A model generated the notes under the pieces. That model made no database searches. It saw nothing but the letters and a program-made list of their open reading frames with translations, and had not been told where the DNA came from. Positions 37,405-46,228 of a DNA stretch of 64,000 nucleotides are shown here, piece after piece. The stretch comes from Mesorhizobium tamadayense. GTDB lineage: Bacteria > Pseudomonadota > Alphaproteobacteria > Rhizobiales > Rhizobiaceae. Numbering within the stretch: position 1 is the first letter of the stretch; each line of letters opens with the position of its first letter. The position numbers and the translations under genes were made by a program. Where the stretch lies: the NCBI RefSeq assembly GCF_003863365.1, contig NZ_RQXT01000020.1, positions 45,619 to 109,618 of the forward strand, written 5' to 3'.

Positions 37405-37436
37405 TCGGGCGCGCCGCCCTGGTTGCGGCGCGCCGA
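37405..37436 (+). terminator. GC-rich hairpin after the coupling-protein gene
   Basis: TCGGGCGCGCCGC (37405-37417) pairs with GCGGCGCGCCGA (37425-37436), 12 base pairs with one bulged G and a 7-base loop. An A7 run precedes it, and no T-run follows on the plus strand. It separates the four enzyme-component genes from the accessory genes and may work as a processing or partial termination signal. Confidence 0.6.
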
Positions 37437-37467
37437 TCCGATCAACACGCATCTTGCGGAGGGAAGA

Positions 37468-38490
37468 ATGTTTAGGACACCGGAAGGCAAGGATATCTTC
37501 GTGGTCGACGGCCACACCCATTTCTGGGACGGCAGCCCCGAAAATCAGAAAAATATCCACGGAAAGCAGTTCATCGAGTGCTTCTATGCCTATCATACGG
37601 GGCTGAGCCCCAAGGACCAGCTGTGGGAGAAGAGCAAGTTCGAGAAATATAGCGCCGACGACCTCTATCGCGACCTGTTCATCGACGGTCCCGATGATGT
37701 GGCGATCGTCCAGTCGACCTATCTCAAGGACTTCTACAAGAACGGCTTCAACACAATCGAGCGCAACACCGAAGTGGCCAAGCGTTATCCGGAGCGCTTC
37801 ATCGTCAACGGCGCCTTTGACCCGCGCGACGGTGAGAAGGCGCTCGAGTACATCCACTTCCTCAAGGAGACCTATGACGTCAAAGGCGTGAAGATGTACA
37901 CGGCCGAATGGAACGGCGCCTCCAAGGGCTGGAAGCTCACCGATCCCGATGCCTACAAGTGTTTCGAACTCTGCGACAAGCTCGGGATCAGGAACATCCA
38001 CGTCCACAAGGGTCCAACGATCATCCCGCTTAGCAAGGACGCCTTCGACGTGCATGACGTCGACTACGCGGCGACAGATTTCCAGGGCCTCAACTGGATC
38101 ATCGAGCATTGCGGCCTGCCGCGTCTCGACGATTTCTGCTGGATCGCGACGCAGGAAACCAACGTCTATGGCGGGCTGGCCGTGGCGCTGCCCTTCATCC
38201 ACTCCCGCCCGCGCTATTTCGGCGAGGTCATCGCCGAACTGCTGTTCTGGATCGGGCCGGAGAAAATCCTGTTCGGTTCCGACTACGCGATCTGGACGCC
38301 GCGCTGGCTTGTCGAGAAATTCTGGGCCTACCAGATCCCCGAGGACATCGCCGCGGAACGTGGTGTTCAAGTGACCGACGAGATCAAGGAGAAGATCCTC
38401 GGCCTCAATGCCGCGCGCCTCTACAACATCGACATCGAAGCCAACAAGAAGGCGCTCGCCGGCTCGCCCTTCAGCATCGCGGCGGAGTAG
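37468..38490 (+). CDS. Amidohydrolase-family metal hydrolase
   Basis: A 340-aa TIM-barrel hydrolase of the amidohydrolase-2 family. Metal-ligand motifs: HTH in VVDGHTHFWDGS, His residues in IRNIHVHKGPT and WIIEHCGLPR, and the catalytic Asp in ILFGSDYAIW. GCGGAGGGAAGA precedes the ATG. The same family occurs in mim/prm clusters, where a role in a later catabolic step or in enzyme maturation has not, to my knowledge, been proven. The longer frame upstream starts inside the hairpin and is not used. Confidence 0.9.
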   Translation: MFRTPEGKDIFVVDGHTHFWDGSPENQKNIHGKQFIECFYAYHTGLSPKDQLWEKSKFEKYSADDLYRDLFIDGPDDVAIVQSTYLKDFYKNGFNTIERNTEVAKRYPERFIVNGAFDPRDGEKALEYIHFLKETYDVKGVKMYTAEWNGASKGWKLTDPDAYKCFELCDKLGIRNIHVHKGPTIIPLSKDAFDVHDVDYAATDFQGLNWIIEHCGLPRLDDFCWIATQETNVYGGLAVALPFIHSRPRYFGEVIAELLFWIGPEKILFGSDYAIWTPRWLVEKFWAYQIPEDIAAERGVQVTDEIKEKILGLNAARLYNIDIEANKKALAGSPFSIAAE

Positions 38491-38495
38491 GGGCC

Positions 38496-39293
38496 ATGGC
38501 AACCGCCAGTGTTTCCGGCTACCGCGAGAACGAACTCTGGCGGCGCCTCGGTGAGGTCAACGACCCCGAGCTCGACGAACCGATTACCGAGATGGGCTTC
38601 GTCGAGCGGGCCGCGATGACGAACGATGGCAGCGTGGAGATAGACTTCCGCCTGCCGACCTACTGGTGCTCGCCCAACTTCGCCTTCCTCATGCTGGACG
38701 GCGTCCGCAAGGCGCTCGACCAGCTCTCCTGGTCGCCTGCCTATCGCGTCAAGCTGCACGACCACATGTTCGCGGAGGAGGTCAATCGCGGCATGGCAGC
38801 CGGCAAGACATTCAGCGATATTTTTGCTGAACTTGCCGAGGATCAGGATCTCGGCGCTTTGCGCGAAACCTTCAGGATGAAGGCATTCAAACGGCGCCAG
38901 GAGGCAGTCCTGCGTGGGCTGCGGCAGCACGGTCTGACGGATCTGGAAATCCTCGGCATGGAGCTGCCAGCATACGACGTCGCGCGGTTCGAACCGGGTG
39001 AAGCGGCCAAACAGAAGCCGAGGTACAGGGCAGCTTTGCTTGAACGCTTTCCCGACCGCCGGGCGGATGATCCCGCCTTCGTGACATGGGAAGGGCAACG
39101 CATACCGCCTGGCGCACTCGAAGCCCATCTCGCCGAACTGCGCGGTGTGCGCGTGAATATGGAGTTCAACGGCGCGCTTTGCCGTGGACTCAAGCAGACC
39201 AGATACAAGGAACTGGATGTGGTCGACGGCGAACCGACGCTTGTCGATTTCATCATGGATCGCGTGCCGGCACGAGCTGCGCCGACCGCCTGA
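38496..39293 (+). CDS. DUF59/MIP18-family iron-sulfur assembly-type protein
   Basis: A 265-aa protein with an N-terminal DUF59 (PaaD/SufT-like) domain: LWRRLGEVNDPELDEPITEM, GSVEIDFRLPTYWCSPNFAF. The conserved DPE and the Cys in TYWCSP are present. The C-terminal 150 residues (GEAAKQKPRYRAAL, DPAFVTWEGQRIPPG) are not part of the core domain. It follows the amidohydrolase after 5 bases. Such proteins recur in these clusters and probably help load iron into the hydroxylase. Confidence 0.87.
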   Translation: MATASVSGYRENELWRRLGEVNDPELDEPITEMGFVERAAMTNDGSVEIDFRLPTYWCSPNFAFLMLDGVRKALDQLSWSPAYRVKLHDHMFAEEVNRGMAAGKTFSDIFAELAEDQDLGALRETFRMKAFKRRQEAVLRGLRQHGLTDLEILGMELPAYDVARFEPGEAAKQKPRYRAALLERFPDRRADDPAFVTWEGQRIPPGALEAHLAELRGVRVNMEFNGALCRGLKQTRYKELDVVDGEPTLVDFIMDRVPARAAPTA

Positions 39294-39369
39294 AGCAGAG
39301 CTGACACAACGGCCTCCCTTGCACGAGGCCCCGAACCAACAACCCGCCCGTAAGGCGGAAGGAGGAATC

Positions 39370-41001
39370 ATGCCCAAAATAATGCTTCACAATGCCGAGG
39401 CTCGCCGTGCTCTCGCCCGCGGCGTCTTTCGCCTGGCCGCTGCCGTCGAGCCGACGCTCGGCCCCAAAGGCATGAACGCCATGATCGACCGGCCGATCGG
39501 TACGCCGATGGTGACCCGCGACGGTGTCAGCATCGCCTCCGAGATCGAACTGCACGACCGTTTCGAAAACATGGGCGCACAGGTTGTCCGCGAGGTGTCG
39601 ATGCAGACCAACGAGGTCGCCGGCGACGGTACCACGACTGCCATCGTGCTCGCCAACGCGCTCATCCAGGGTGGTGTGGAGGCGAATGAACGCGGCGTGA
39701 AATCCGTCGATCTATGCAAGGGCATCGACCTTGCCGTGTCGGCGGTCGTGGCCGCGCTCAAGGCTTCGGCCAAGCCGGCAAAAGGCAACGGCATCCTGGC
39801 TTCGGTCGCCAATATTGCTGCGACCGACACGAAGCTTGGCGCGCTGGTGGCGGAAGCCCATCAGCGCGTGGGAGCCGAAGGTGTCATCACCACGGACTTC
39901 AGCGTCACCACCGAGACCACGCTCGATGTAGTCGAGGGCATGTCCTTCGACCGCGGCTATCTCTCTCATCACATGGTGACCGATCAGGAGAAGATGGAGG
40001 CGGTTCTCGAACGCCCCTACATCCTGATGACCGATCTCAAGATCAAGGAGCCCGAGGCGCTGGATGCGGTTCGCCGCATTGCCGACGAGGATGGTCGACC
40101 GTTGCTTATCGTGTCCGAGGAAATGTCGCCGGACGTCGTGGTGACGCTGCTCGGCAAGCAGGGACCTGGAAAATACCTCGTCGTCCATCCGCCGGAATAT
40201 GGCCATTGGCGCAAGGCGATGATGGAGGATCTGGCGATCATCACCGGCGGCAAGGTGATTGCGCGCGACCTCGGCGGCCGGCTGGAGGACATCACCGCCG
40301 ACGATCTCGGAACGGCTGACCGGGTGAAGACCAGCTCGTCCTACACCTCGATCATCCGCGGCGGCGGCGACCATGCGGCAATCGCATCGCGCCGCGCCCA
40401 GGTGCAGCGGCAGTATGAAGCCTCGCCGCCGAACATCGACCAGGACAAGCTGCGCGAGCGCTTGGCCAAGCTCTCTGGCGGCACCGCCATCCTTTATGCC
40501 GGCGGTGTCACACCGGTCGAGCAGAAGCGAACCATTCAGTTGATCGAGGATTCGCTCAATGCGGTGCGCGCCGCGTCCGAAGAGGGCGTGGTCGCCGGCG
40601 GCGGCTCGGCGCTTGCCCAGATTGCGCCGCTGCTCGACAAGGTTGCGGCCGGTGTCGACGGCGATGTCGCCGAAGGCGTGCGCCTGGTGCGGTCGGTGCT
40701 GTCGCGACCGCTCTGGCGCATAGCCGCCAATGCCGGCGCCGATCCCGAAGCAGTCGTGGCGGAAGTTACGCGCATCAATGGCGGCTACGGCTACAACGCG
40801 TCTGCCGGCAGCTACCAGAACATGTTCGAGGCAGGGATCATCGATCCGGTCCGCGTCACCTACACAGCGCTCGCCAACGCAGCTTCGGTGGCGACGCTGA
40901 TCCTAACCACCGAAACGTTGATTGGCCATCTCGCCGAGGACGAGGACCCGACGGCCGGACCGGCTCGCGGCGGCGGCTCTGAAAAGCTCGGCCGCGCCTA
41001 A
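39370..41001 (+). CDS. mimG: Operon-specific GroEL-like chaperonin
   Basis: A 543-aa group I chaperonin. Signature parts: LGPKGMNAMIDRPIG, MQTNEVAGDGTTTAIVLANA (ATP-site Asp), KLSGGTAILYAGG, SEEGVVAGGGSALAQIA and ASVATLILTTETLIG. Unlike housekeeping GroEL it lacks the C-terminal GGM repeat and ends GGGSEKLGRA. A small hairpin (CCGCC/GGCGG) and GGAAGGAGG lie just upstream of the ATG. Chaperonins of this type are needed for folding MimA-like hydroxylases. No groES accompanies it. Confidence 0.93.
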   Translation: MPKIMLHNAEARRALARGVFRLAAAVEPTLGPKGMNAMIDRPIGTPMVTRDGVSIASEIELHDRFENMGAQVVREVSMQTNEVAGDGTTTAIVLANALIQGGVEANERGVKSVDLCKGIDLAVSAVVAALKASAKPAKGNGILASVANIAATDTKLGALVAEAHQRVGAEGVITTDFSVTTETTLDVVEGMSFDRGYLSHHMVTDQEKMEAVLERPYILMTDLKIKEPEALDAVRRIADEDGRPLLIVSEEMSPDVVVTLLGKQGPGKYLVVHPPEYGHWRKAMMEDLAIITGGKVIARDLGGRLEDITADDLGTADRVKTSSSYTSIIRGGGDHAAIASRRAQVQRQYEASPPNIDQDKLRERLAKLSGGTAILYAGGVTPVEQKRTIQLIEDSLNAVRAASEEGVVAGGGSALAQIAPLLDKVAAGVDGDVAEGVRLVRSVLSRPLWRIAANAGADPEAVVAEVTRINGGYGYNASAGSYQNMFEAGIIDPVRVTYTALANAASVATLILTTETLIGHLAEDEDPTAGPARGGGSEKLGRA

Positions 41002-41038
41002 GCAATCCGAACAATCTCGACGTTGAAAGGATACGACG

Positions 41039-42082
41039 ATGAAAGCTGCCAGACTGTACGAATACGATCCGCATATGAACGTCCAGCTCAGGATCGAGGA
41101 GGTCAAGGCGCCGACGATCACCGCGCCCGACGAGGTGATCGTGCGGGTCGGTGCCGCAGGCCTCTGCCGCACCGACCTGCACATCATCGAAGGCGTATGG
41201 AAGCCAACGATGGACCCCGAAGGCACGCTGTTGCCTTACATCATGGGCCATGAAAATGCCGGTTGGGTCGAGGAGGTCGGCAGCGGCGTCAGGTCGGTCA
41301 AGCGCGGTGACGCAGTGATCTGCCATCCCTTCCGCTCTTGCGGCATCTGCCTCAACTGCCGGCACGGCGAGGACATGTATTGCGACAACGGCCAGTTTCC
41401 CGGCCTTGGTATGAATGGCGGCTTCGCCGAATATTTCATCACCAGCGAACGCTCGCTGATCAAGCTCAACGCCAACGTCACACCGATCGAAGTGGCGCCG
41501 TTGGCTGACGCCGGCATCACCGCCTACCGCGCCGCCAAGCGGGCGGCCAAGTTGCTAAGGCCAGGGAGCTACTGTGTGCTGCTCGGCATAGGCGGGCTCG
41601 GCCATATCGCGCTGCAATCGCTGCACGCTATCTCGGGCTGCCGCATCATTGCCGTCGATCGCGAACCGGCCGCGCGTGTGCTGGCCAAGGATCTGGGCGC
41701 CGATTTCGTCCTCGACGGCGGACCGAATGTCGTCGAGGAGATCAGCCAGATCACCGGCGGTGGCGCCCATGTGGTCATCGATTTCGTCGGCGAACTCGGC
41801 GTCGAGAACATCTGCTGGAAGATGGTGCGCAAGGGCGGGCAACTGTTCGTCGTCGGCTATGGCGGCACTGTCAACGTGCCGACCGCGCATCTGGTCATCG
41901 AGGAGATCAACATCGGCGGCAGCCTGGTTGGCAATTTCTCCGAGCTTGTCGAGCTGATGGAGCTAAACGCCGATGGCAAGGTGAAGATGCACTACACCGA
42001 ATACAATCTCGCCAGCATCAACACCGCGCTCGACGATTTCAAGAACCGGCGATTCACCGGTCGAGGCGTCATCGTTCCCTAA
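41039..42082 (+). CDS. Zinc-dependent alcohol dehydrogenase
   Basis: A 347-aa MDR-family dehydrogenase. Catalytic zinc ligands are in GLCRTDLH and IMGHENAGWVEEVG; structural zinc cysteines are in RSCGICLNCRHGEDMYC. The nucleotide-binding motif is LLGIGGLGHIALQ, followed by an acidic residue (VDREP) pointing to NAD preference. AAAGGATACGACG precedes the ATG. It likely oxidises the alcohol formed by the monooxygenase, for example 2-propanol if the substrate is propane. Confidence 0.92.
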   Translation: MKAARLYEYDPHMNVQLRIEEVKAPTITAPDEVIVRVGAAGLCRTDLHIIEGVWKPTMDPEGTLLPYIMGHENAGWVEEVGSGVRSVKRGDAVICHPFRSCGICLNCRHGEDMYCDNGQFPGLGMNGGFAEYFITSERSLIKLNANVTPIEVAPLADAGITAYRAAKRAAKLLRPGSYCVLLGIGGLGHIALQSLHAISGCRIIAVDREPAARVLAKDLGADFVLDGGPNVVEEISQITGGGAHVVIDFVGELGVENICWKMVRKGGQLFVVGYGGTVNVPTAHLVIEEINIGGSLVGNFSELVELMELNADGKVKMHYTEYNLASINTALDDFKNRRFTGRGVIVP

Positions 42083-42154
42083 ACTTCCGGACCGGACCCG
42101 TGCGGAACGGGCGCGGCGTCTCGGTCCCGTCATCATCTGCAAGGAGAGGAGAAA

Positions 42155-42844
42155 ATGAACAAATACGTCTGTGAATTCATCGGAACGTTCGCGCTGGTTT
42201 TCTTCGGCTGCGCGACAGTTCTGTTCATGCGTTCCGAAGTCGGCCTGCTGGGTGTCGCCATGGCCTTCGGCTTGTCGGTGGTGGCGATGGCCTATTCGAT
42301 CGGACCGATATCAGGCGCCCATCTCAATCCGGCGGTGAGCCTCGGCTTCTTCGTCTCAGGTCGAATGAAATCAAACGACCTTGTTGGCTACGTGGTCGCG
42401 CAATGCATAGGGGGGATCGTCGCATCGGCGGTGCTCTATGTGGTCGTGCAAGGCAAGGGCGGCGGCTACGACGTGGCGGCCAGTGGCTTCGCCCAAAACG
42501 GCTGGTCGACCTACTCGGCGGCTTCGGCCTTCCTGTTCGAGGCCGTCGCAACCTTCCTGTTTCTGCTCGTCATCCTTCGCGCCACAGCCGAAGGCGGCGC
42601 AGGACCCCTGGCCGGCCTGGTGATCGGGCTGACACTGGTCATGATCCATCTTGCCGGCATTGCCGTGTCCGGGTCGTCGGTCAATCCGGCGCGCTCGCTC
42701 GGCCCGGCGCTTTTTGCCGGCGGAGCTGCGTTGTCACAGCTCTGGCTCTACATCGTGGCGCCGTGCCTGGGCGCCGCCGCCGCCGGGCTGGCATTGCGGG
42801 CTGGCGTGATCGGTACGGCCGAAACGGCGGCGCAGCCGGCCTGA
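42155..42844 (+). CDS. Aquaporin (MIP family)
   Basis: A 229-aa six-helix channel. Both NPA boxes are intact: GAHLNPAVSLG (loop B) and SSVNPARSLGP (loop E). The following Arg-Ser and general sequence resemble AqpZ-type water channels more than GlpF. It is preceded by GGAGAGGAG and lies 72 bases after the alcohol dehydrogenase in the same direction. A channel for small neutral solutes next to a gas or solvent monooxygenase is unusual; it may admit substrate or release product. Confidence 0.93.
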   Translation: MNKYVCEFIGTFALVFFGCATVLFMRSEVGLLGVAMAFGLSVVAMAYSIGPISGAHLNPAVSLGFFVSGRMKSNDLVGYVVAQCIGGIVASAVLYVVVQGKGGGYDVAASGFAQNGWSTYSAASAFLFEAVATFLFLLVILRATAEGGAGPLAGLVIGLTLVMIHLAGIAVSGSSVNPARSLGPALFAGGAALSQLWLYIVAPCLGAAAAGLALRAGVIGTAETAAQPA

Positions 42845-42880
42845 TTGCCTGTCGGATCGGCAAGCAATTCTTCTTCAACC

Positions 42881-42907
42881 CTGTGGCGGACGCCACGGCT
42901 TTATTCC
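42881..42907 (+). terminator. Hairpin after the aquaporin gene
   Basis: CTGTGGC (42881-42887) and GCCACGG (42892-42898) pair around a GGAC tetraloop and are followed by CTTTATT. The stem is short, so termination is likely partial, with the DUF1097 gene still read through. Confidence 0.5.
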
Positions 42908-42980
42908 GTATCGGGACGTTGGGCGAAGCGCGATCCTGAAACGAGTTCTTGGCTTCGAGGTTTGGAAAAGGGAGGACAAT

Positions 42981-43478
42981 ATGGATCTCATTACAGGGTT
43001 GGCCGTCGTCATCGGCATTATGGGTGGAATTGCCACGTGGGCGGCGATCACGATCGGCAACCCCTATCTACTGATCTGGGCGGTGTTTGTAGGCTGGGGG
43101 AGTTTCTATCACTGTGGCGGCAAGGAAGCCGGGTTCAAGAATTCGGCGGTTGCAAACCTCTGGGGAGCGATCTGCGCTGCCGGCGCATTAATAGCACTGA
43201 CGTCTATCGGTGTTACGGCGATCACGGCCGGCATTTGCGTCGGCATTTCAATCATCGTTCTGATTCTCGCCGCCAAGCTGCCATTGCTCAGCGCCATTCC
43301 GTCAGCTGTCTATGGCTACGCTACGACCGCAGCACTTTTTCTGCTTGGCGCTGCCGCCTATGGCGAGGGTGCTAGCGGCATCACCAAGGTAGCAGCAGCG
43401 GTGGTGATTTCGCTGATCGTCGGCAACAGTCTCGGTTACGTTTCCGAGAAAGTAACAGCCGCTGTCGTGAAGGGCTGA
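42981..43478 (+). CDS. DUF1097 family membrane protein
   Basis: A 165-aa protein with five or six predicted helices (for example LITGLAVVIGIMGGIATWAA, LLIWAVFVGWGSFYHCGG, AVVISLIVGNSLGYVS). The segment WGSFYHCGGKEAGFKNS is typical of DUF1097 proteins, whose function is not established; some resemble small transport subunits. AAAAGGGAGGACAAT precedes the ATG. Last gene of the operon, before a strong terminator. Confidence 0.85.
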   Translation: MDLITGLAVVIGIMGGIATWAAITIGNPYLLIWAVFVGWGSFYHCGGKEAGFKNSAVANLWGAICAAGALIALTSIGVTAITAGICVGISIIVLILAAKLPLLSAIPSAVYGYATTAALFLLGAAAYGEGASGITKVAAAVVISLIVGNSLGYVSEKVTAAVVKG

Positions 43479-43516
43479 TCATACCCCGCGATAGCCCCAG
43501 TTGATTGACTTTCCCC

Positions 43517-43549
43517 AACCTCGTGGCGCGAATGCCGCGGGGTTCTTTT
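43517..43549. terminator. Intrinsic terminator between the operon and its convergent regulator
   Basis: AACCTCGTGGC (43517-43527) pairs with GCCGCGGGGTT (43534-43544) around a 6-base loop, followed by CTTTTG. The stem has 11 pairs including two G-T. It ends the plus-strand operon, 25 bases before the regulator stop codon. Confidence 0.8.
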
Positions 43550-43574
43550 GTGCACGCGACAGGTTCTGGTTAGA

Positions 43575-45650
43575 CTAGGTGAACCCGCGGCGGATGCCGT
43601 ACTGGTCGAGCTTGCGATAGAGCGTCGGCCGCGAGATGCCGAGCCGTCGCGCGACGCGGCTGAGGTTGCCGCTCTCTGCTTCCAGCGCGTTCTTCATCGC
43701 TTGGCGTTCCGCCTCGGCGAGCGTGCCCTCCAGCTCTTCGACTGAGGTGGTCGACTGCAAGCTCGGCTCAGAACCCGAGCTCTTGATTTCCTCGGGAAGG
43801 TCATGAAGGCCGATGTCGCGACCACGCGCCAGGACATGCAGCCGCCCGACGAGGTTCTTCAACTCGCGCACGTTGCCCGGCCAACGATAGGCGAGCAGGG
43901 CATCGAGCGCTTCATGCGAGAATTCCAGCGGCTCCTCGCCTGATGCAGCGGCGATCTTCCGGTTGAAATGTTCGGCCAGCAGCAGCACGTCGTCGCCGCG
44001 TTCGCGCAGCGGCGGGACGGTGATCGAGACCGCGCCAATGCGATAATAGAGGTCGCGGCGGAAGCGACCCGCGGCAACTTCCTGTTTGATGTCGCGATTG
44101 GTCGAGGCGACCAGTCGGACGTCCACGGGCCGACCCCGGCTGTCACCGATGCGGTGGACCACGCGCTCTTCCAGGACACGCAGCAGGAACGGCTGGATCT
44201 CAAGCGGCATTTCGCCGATCTCGTCGAGGCTGAGAATGCCACCACTGGCAAGCTCGAAAACGCCCGGCTTGCCGTCGCGTGAGGCGCCGGTGAAGGCGCC
44301 GGCGACATGGCCAAACAACTCGCTGCCAAACAGATCCTTGGTGATGGCGCCGCAATTCATCGCGATGAACGGAGCGTTAGGAGTGCTCCGGCTGCCGGCA
44401 TGGACCAGCCGCGCAAACAACTCTTTGCCGACGCCCGTTTCGCCCTCGACTAGCAGCGATGCGACACTATTCGATCGGGCGACGCGGCATGCGACGTCGA
44501 TGGCGGCCTGCAGCGCTTCGCTTTCGCCGACGATCAAGGCGACAGCATCCTGAAGATGCTTGTTCACTTCCCGGTGGACCACTGCCGCGCTGGAGACTGC
44601 CGGCACTGAGGGGAACACCAGCGCCGCGCCGCGGAGGTCGCCGTCGAGCTTGAGCGGCGTGATGTGGCAGGATCGCAGATGGGCCGGCAGCGCCCTGGCA
44701 AGGTCGGCGTCGGAGCCGGAAGACGGAAGATTCATCAGCCAGCGGCCACGGCCTGGCTCCATCGGGCCGTCCATCATCTCGGTGGTTTCGCCGTCAGGCA
44801 CGTTGTTGCAGAAGATGGCGCGGCCGCGATGGTCGACGATTACCAGTCCGTCTTTTCGGCGGTAGCTGGGAGCCGACGAGATGAAGGCCTCGAGCAGGCG
44901 CGTGCGCTGTTCCTGCTGCTGTTCGGCCAATGCCTTTTCGATCTGCCGGGCCGTGGCGGCGACGAGCGCGGTGTTGTGCGGCCGGAAGATCGGCGAATAG
45001 CCTGACAGGTCGACGACACCGATGATCTTGCCGTCCAGCGGATCGCGGATCGGCGCGCCGGCGCAGGTCCAGGATTTGATGCCGGCGCAGAAATGCTCGG
45101 CCGCATGGACGAAAGTCGGCTCACCGGTCCACAGCGCCGTTCCGATGCCGTTGGTTCCGACGGCATCCTCGTTCCATTTGCCGCCGATGGCGAGGTGGAT
45201 ATCCATGCCGTCATGCAGCGTCTTCTTGTCGCCGATGGCGTCGATCAGCACGCCGTCGCTGTCGGCTAGAACCAGCATTGCGCCTGTCCCGTCCAGCAAC
45301 TGGCCAAGGGAGGCGAACGACCGGCGCGCCGCCGAAAGTAGTTCTGCATTGGCGCGAGTTAGATATTCGATCTCGTCGCGATCACTGCTCAGCGGCGCTT
45401 CGATTCCTTGAGCGTTGATGCCGCCGGTGGCACTGCGATACCAGGAATCGTGAATGAGGGAGCGGACGTGCTTTGGGTGGACTGGGTCGCGGGCACATTT
45501 CGGCTCATCGGCCAGGAAACTTTCCCAGGCGCGCATGGTGGCGCGCTCGTCATAATCGATGTTGCCCAGAACCATTTGCCCCGCGGCCAGCGACGCACGC
45601 GCTGGAAGAGCATCGATCTTCATCTGATTGGGGCCTATCTCGCGTTTCAT
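43575..45650 (-). CDS. mimR: Sigma-54-dependent activator, AcoR/MimR type
   Basis: A 691-aa enhancer-binding protein. The N-terminal sensory half contains a GAF domain (about residues 90-250: WNEDAVGTNGIGTALWTGEP, WTCAGAPIRDPLDGKIIGVV) typical of AcoR. The AAA+ domain (about 375-605) has Walker A EGETGVGKELFA, the sigma-54 contact loop HVAGAFTGAS, Walker B GGILSLDEIGEM and YRWPGNVRELKN. A Fis-type HTH ends the protein (NLSRVARRLGISRPTLYRKL). Convergent to the monooxygenase operon. The start is uncertain: ATG at 45650 or nine codons later; neither has a strong ribosome site. Confidence 0.92.
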   Translation of the reverse strand: MKREIGPNQMKIDALPARASLAAGQMVLGNIDYDERATMRAWESFLADEPKCARDPVHPKHVRSLIHDSWYRSATGGINAQGIEAPLSSDRDEIEYLTRANAELLSAARRSFASLGQLLDGTGAMLVLADSDGVLIDAIGDKKTLHDGMDIHLAIGGKWNEDAVGTNGIGTALWTGEPTFVHAAEHFCAGIKSWTCAGAPIRDPLDGKIIGVVDLSGYSPIFRPHNTALVAATARQIEKALAEQQQEQRTRLLEAFISSAPSYRRKDGLVIVDHRGRAIFCNNVPDGETTEMMDGPMEPGRGRWLMNLPSSGSDADLARALPAHLRSCHITPLKLDGDLRGAALVFPSVPAVSSAAVVHREVNKHLQDAVALIVGESEALQAAIDVACRVARSNSVASLLVEGETGVGKELFARLVHAGSRSTPNAPFIAMNCGAITKDLFGSELFGHVAGAFTGASRDGKPGVFELASGGILSLDEIGEMPLEIQPFLLRVLEERVVHRIGDSRGRPVDVRLVASTNRDIKQEVAAGRFRRDLYYRIGAVSITVPPLRERGDDVLLLAEHFNRKIAAASGEEPLEFSHEALDALLAYRWPGNVRELKNLVGRLHVLARGRDIGLHDLPEEIKSSGSEPSLQSTTSVEELEGTLAEAERQAMKNALEAESGNLSRVARRLGISRPTLYRKLDQYGIRRGFT

Positions 45651-45754
45651 TCAGCCATCACAGATCCTTTTGAGGCATGCCATTTCTGTATGCTGTCACG
45701 TTCGTATGCTGACGCGGATTGGACGTGGACAAGCACGCCCAGGCGTCTGCACGG

Positions 45755-46228
45755 TCAGTCGATGCCGAGTTTCGCGCCGATGTCGGCGGCAAGCTGTTCT
45801 TCGGTGTAGGAGGCGGCAAGGCGGGATCCATCCAGGTCGGCAAGCGCCTCGGCGACGGTTTCATCGACCGGCGAGAAGAAGCCATTCTGCTTCGTTGCCA
45901 GGACGAAGATCTGTTCGCCACCCCGATTGCGGATATCGCCGATGTGATGAAGCTGGCGGCCTGTGTTCTGATCCTTCGAAATCACGCGGCCGTTCATGGT
46001 GACCTGGATGGACGGCCTGGCTTCAACCACCGGTGCCGCGCCGCCACCAACATGGATAATCAGACCTTCCGCCTTGGGTTGCTGGCGTGGTTTCCTCGAA
46101 GCCGAATAGCCGCCGCCGCTGATCTGGTCGGCAAGGCGAACGATGGTCGAGCGGTTCTGCTCGATCAGTCTTTTGACCTGCATGTCCTCGCGTCGCGGGC
46201 CATCCCGCTTGGAGATGATTTCGACCAT
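45755..46228 (-). CDS. 157-aa protein, function unknown
   Basis: Starts MVEIISKRDGPRREDMQVKR, with GGGAGGA six bases upstream, a strong ribosome site. The N-terminal part is basic and helical (LIEQNRSTIVRLADQISGGG), the middle holds IQVTMNGRVISKDQ, and the end is EALADLDGSRLAASYTEEQL. No signal peptide or membrane segment. It lies 104 bases upstream of the sigma-54 activator on the same strand, so the two may share a transcript. I do not recognise the family. Confidence 0.75.
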   Translation of the reverse strand: MVEIISKRDGPRREDMQVKRLIEQNRSTIVRLADQISGGGYSASRKPRQQPKAEGLIIHVGGGAAPVVEARPSIQVTMNGRVISKDQNTGRQLHHIGDIRNRGGEQIFVLATKQNGFFSPVDETVAEALADLDGSRLAASYTEEQLAADIGAKLGID

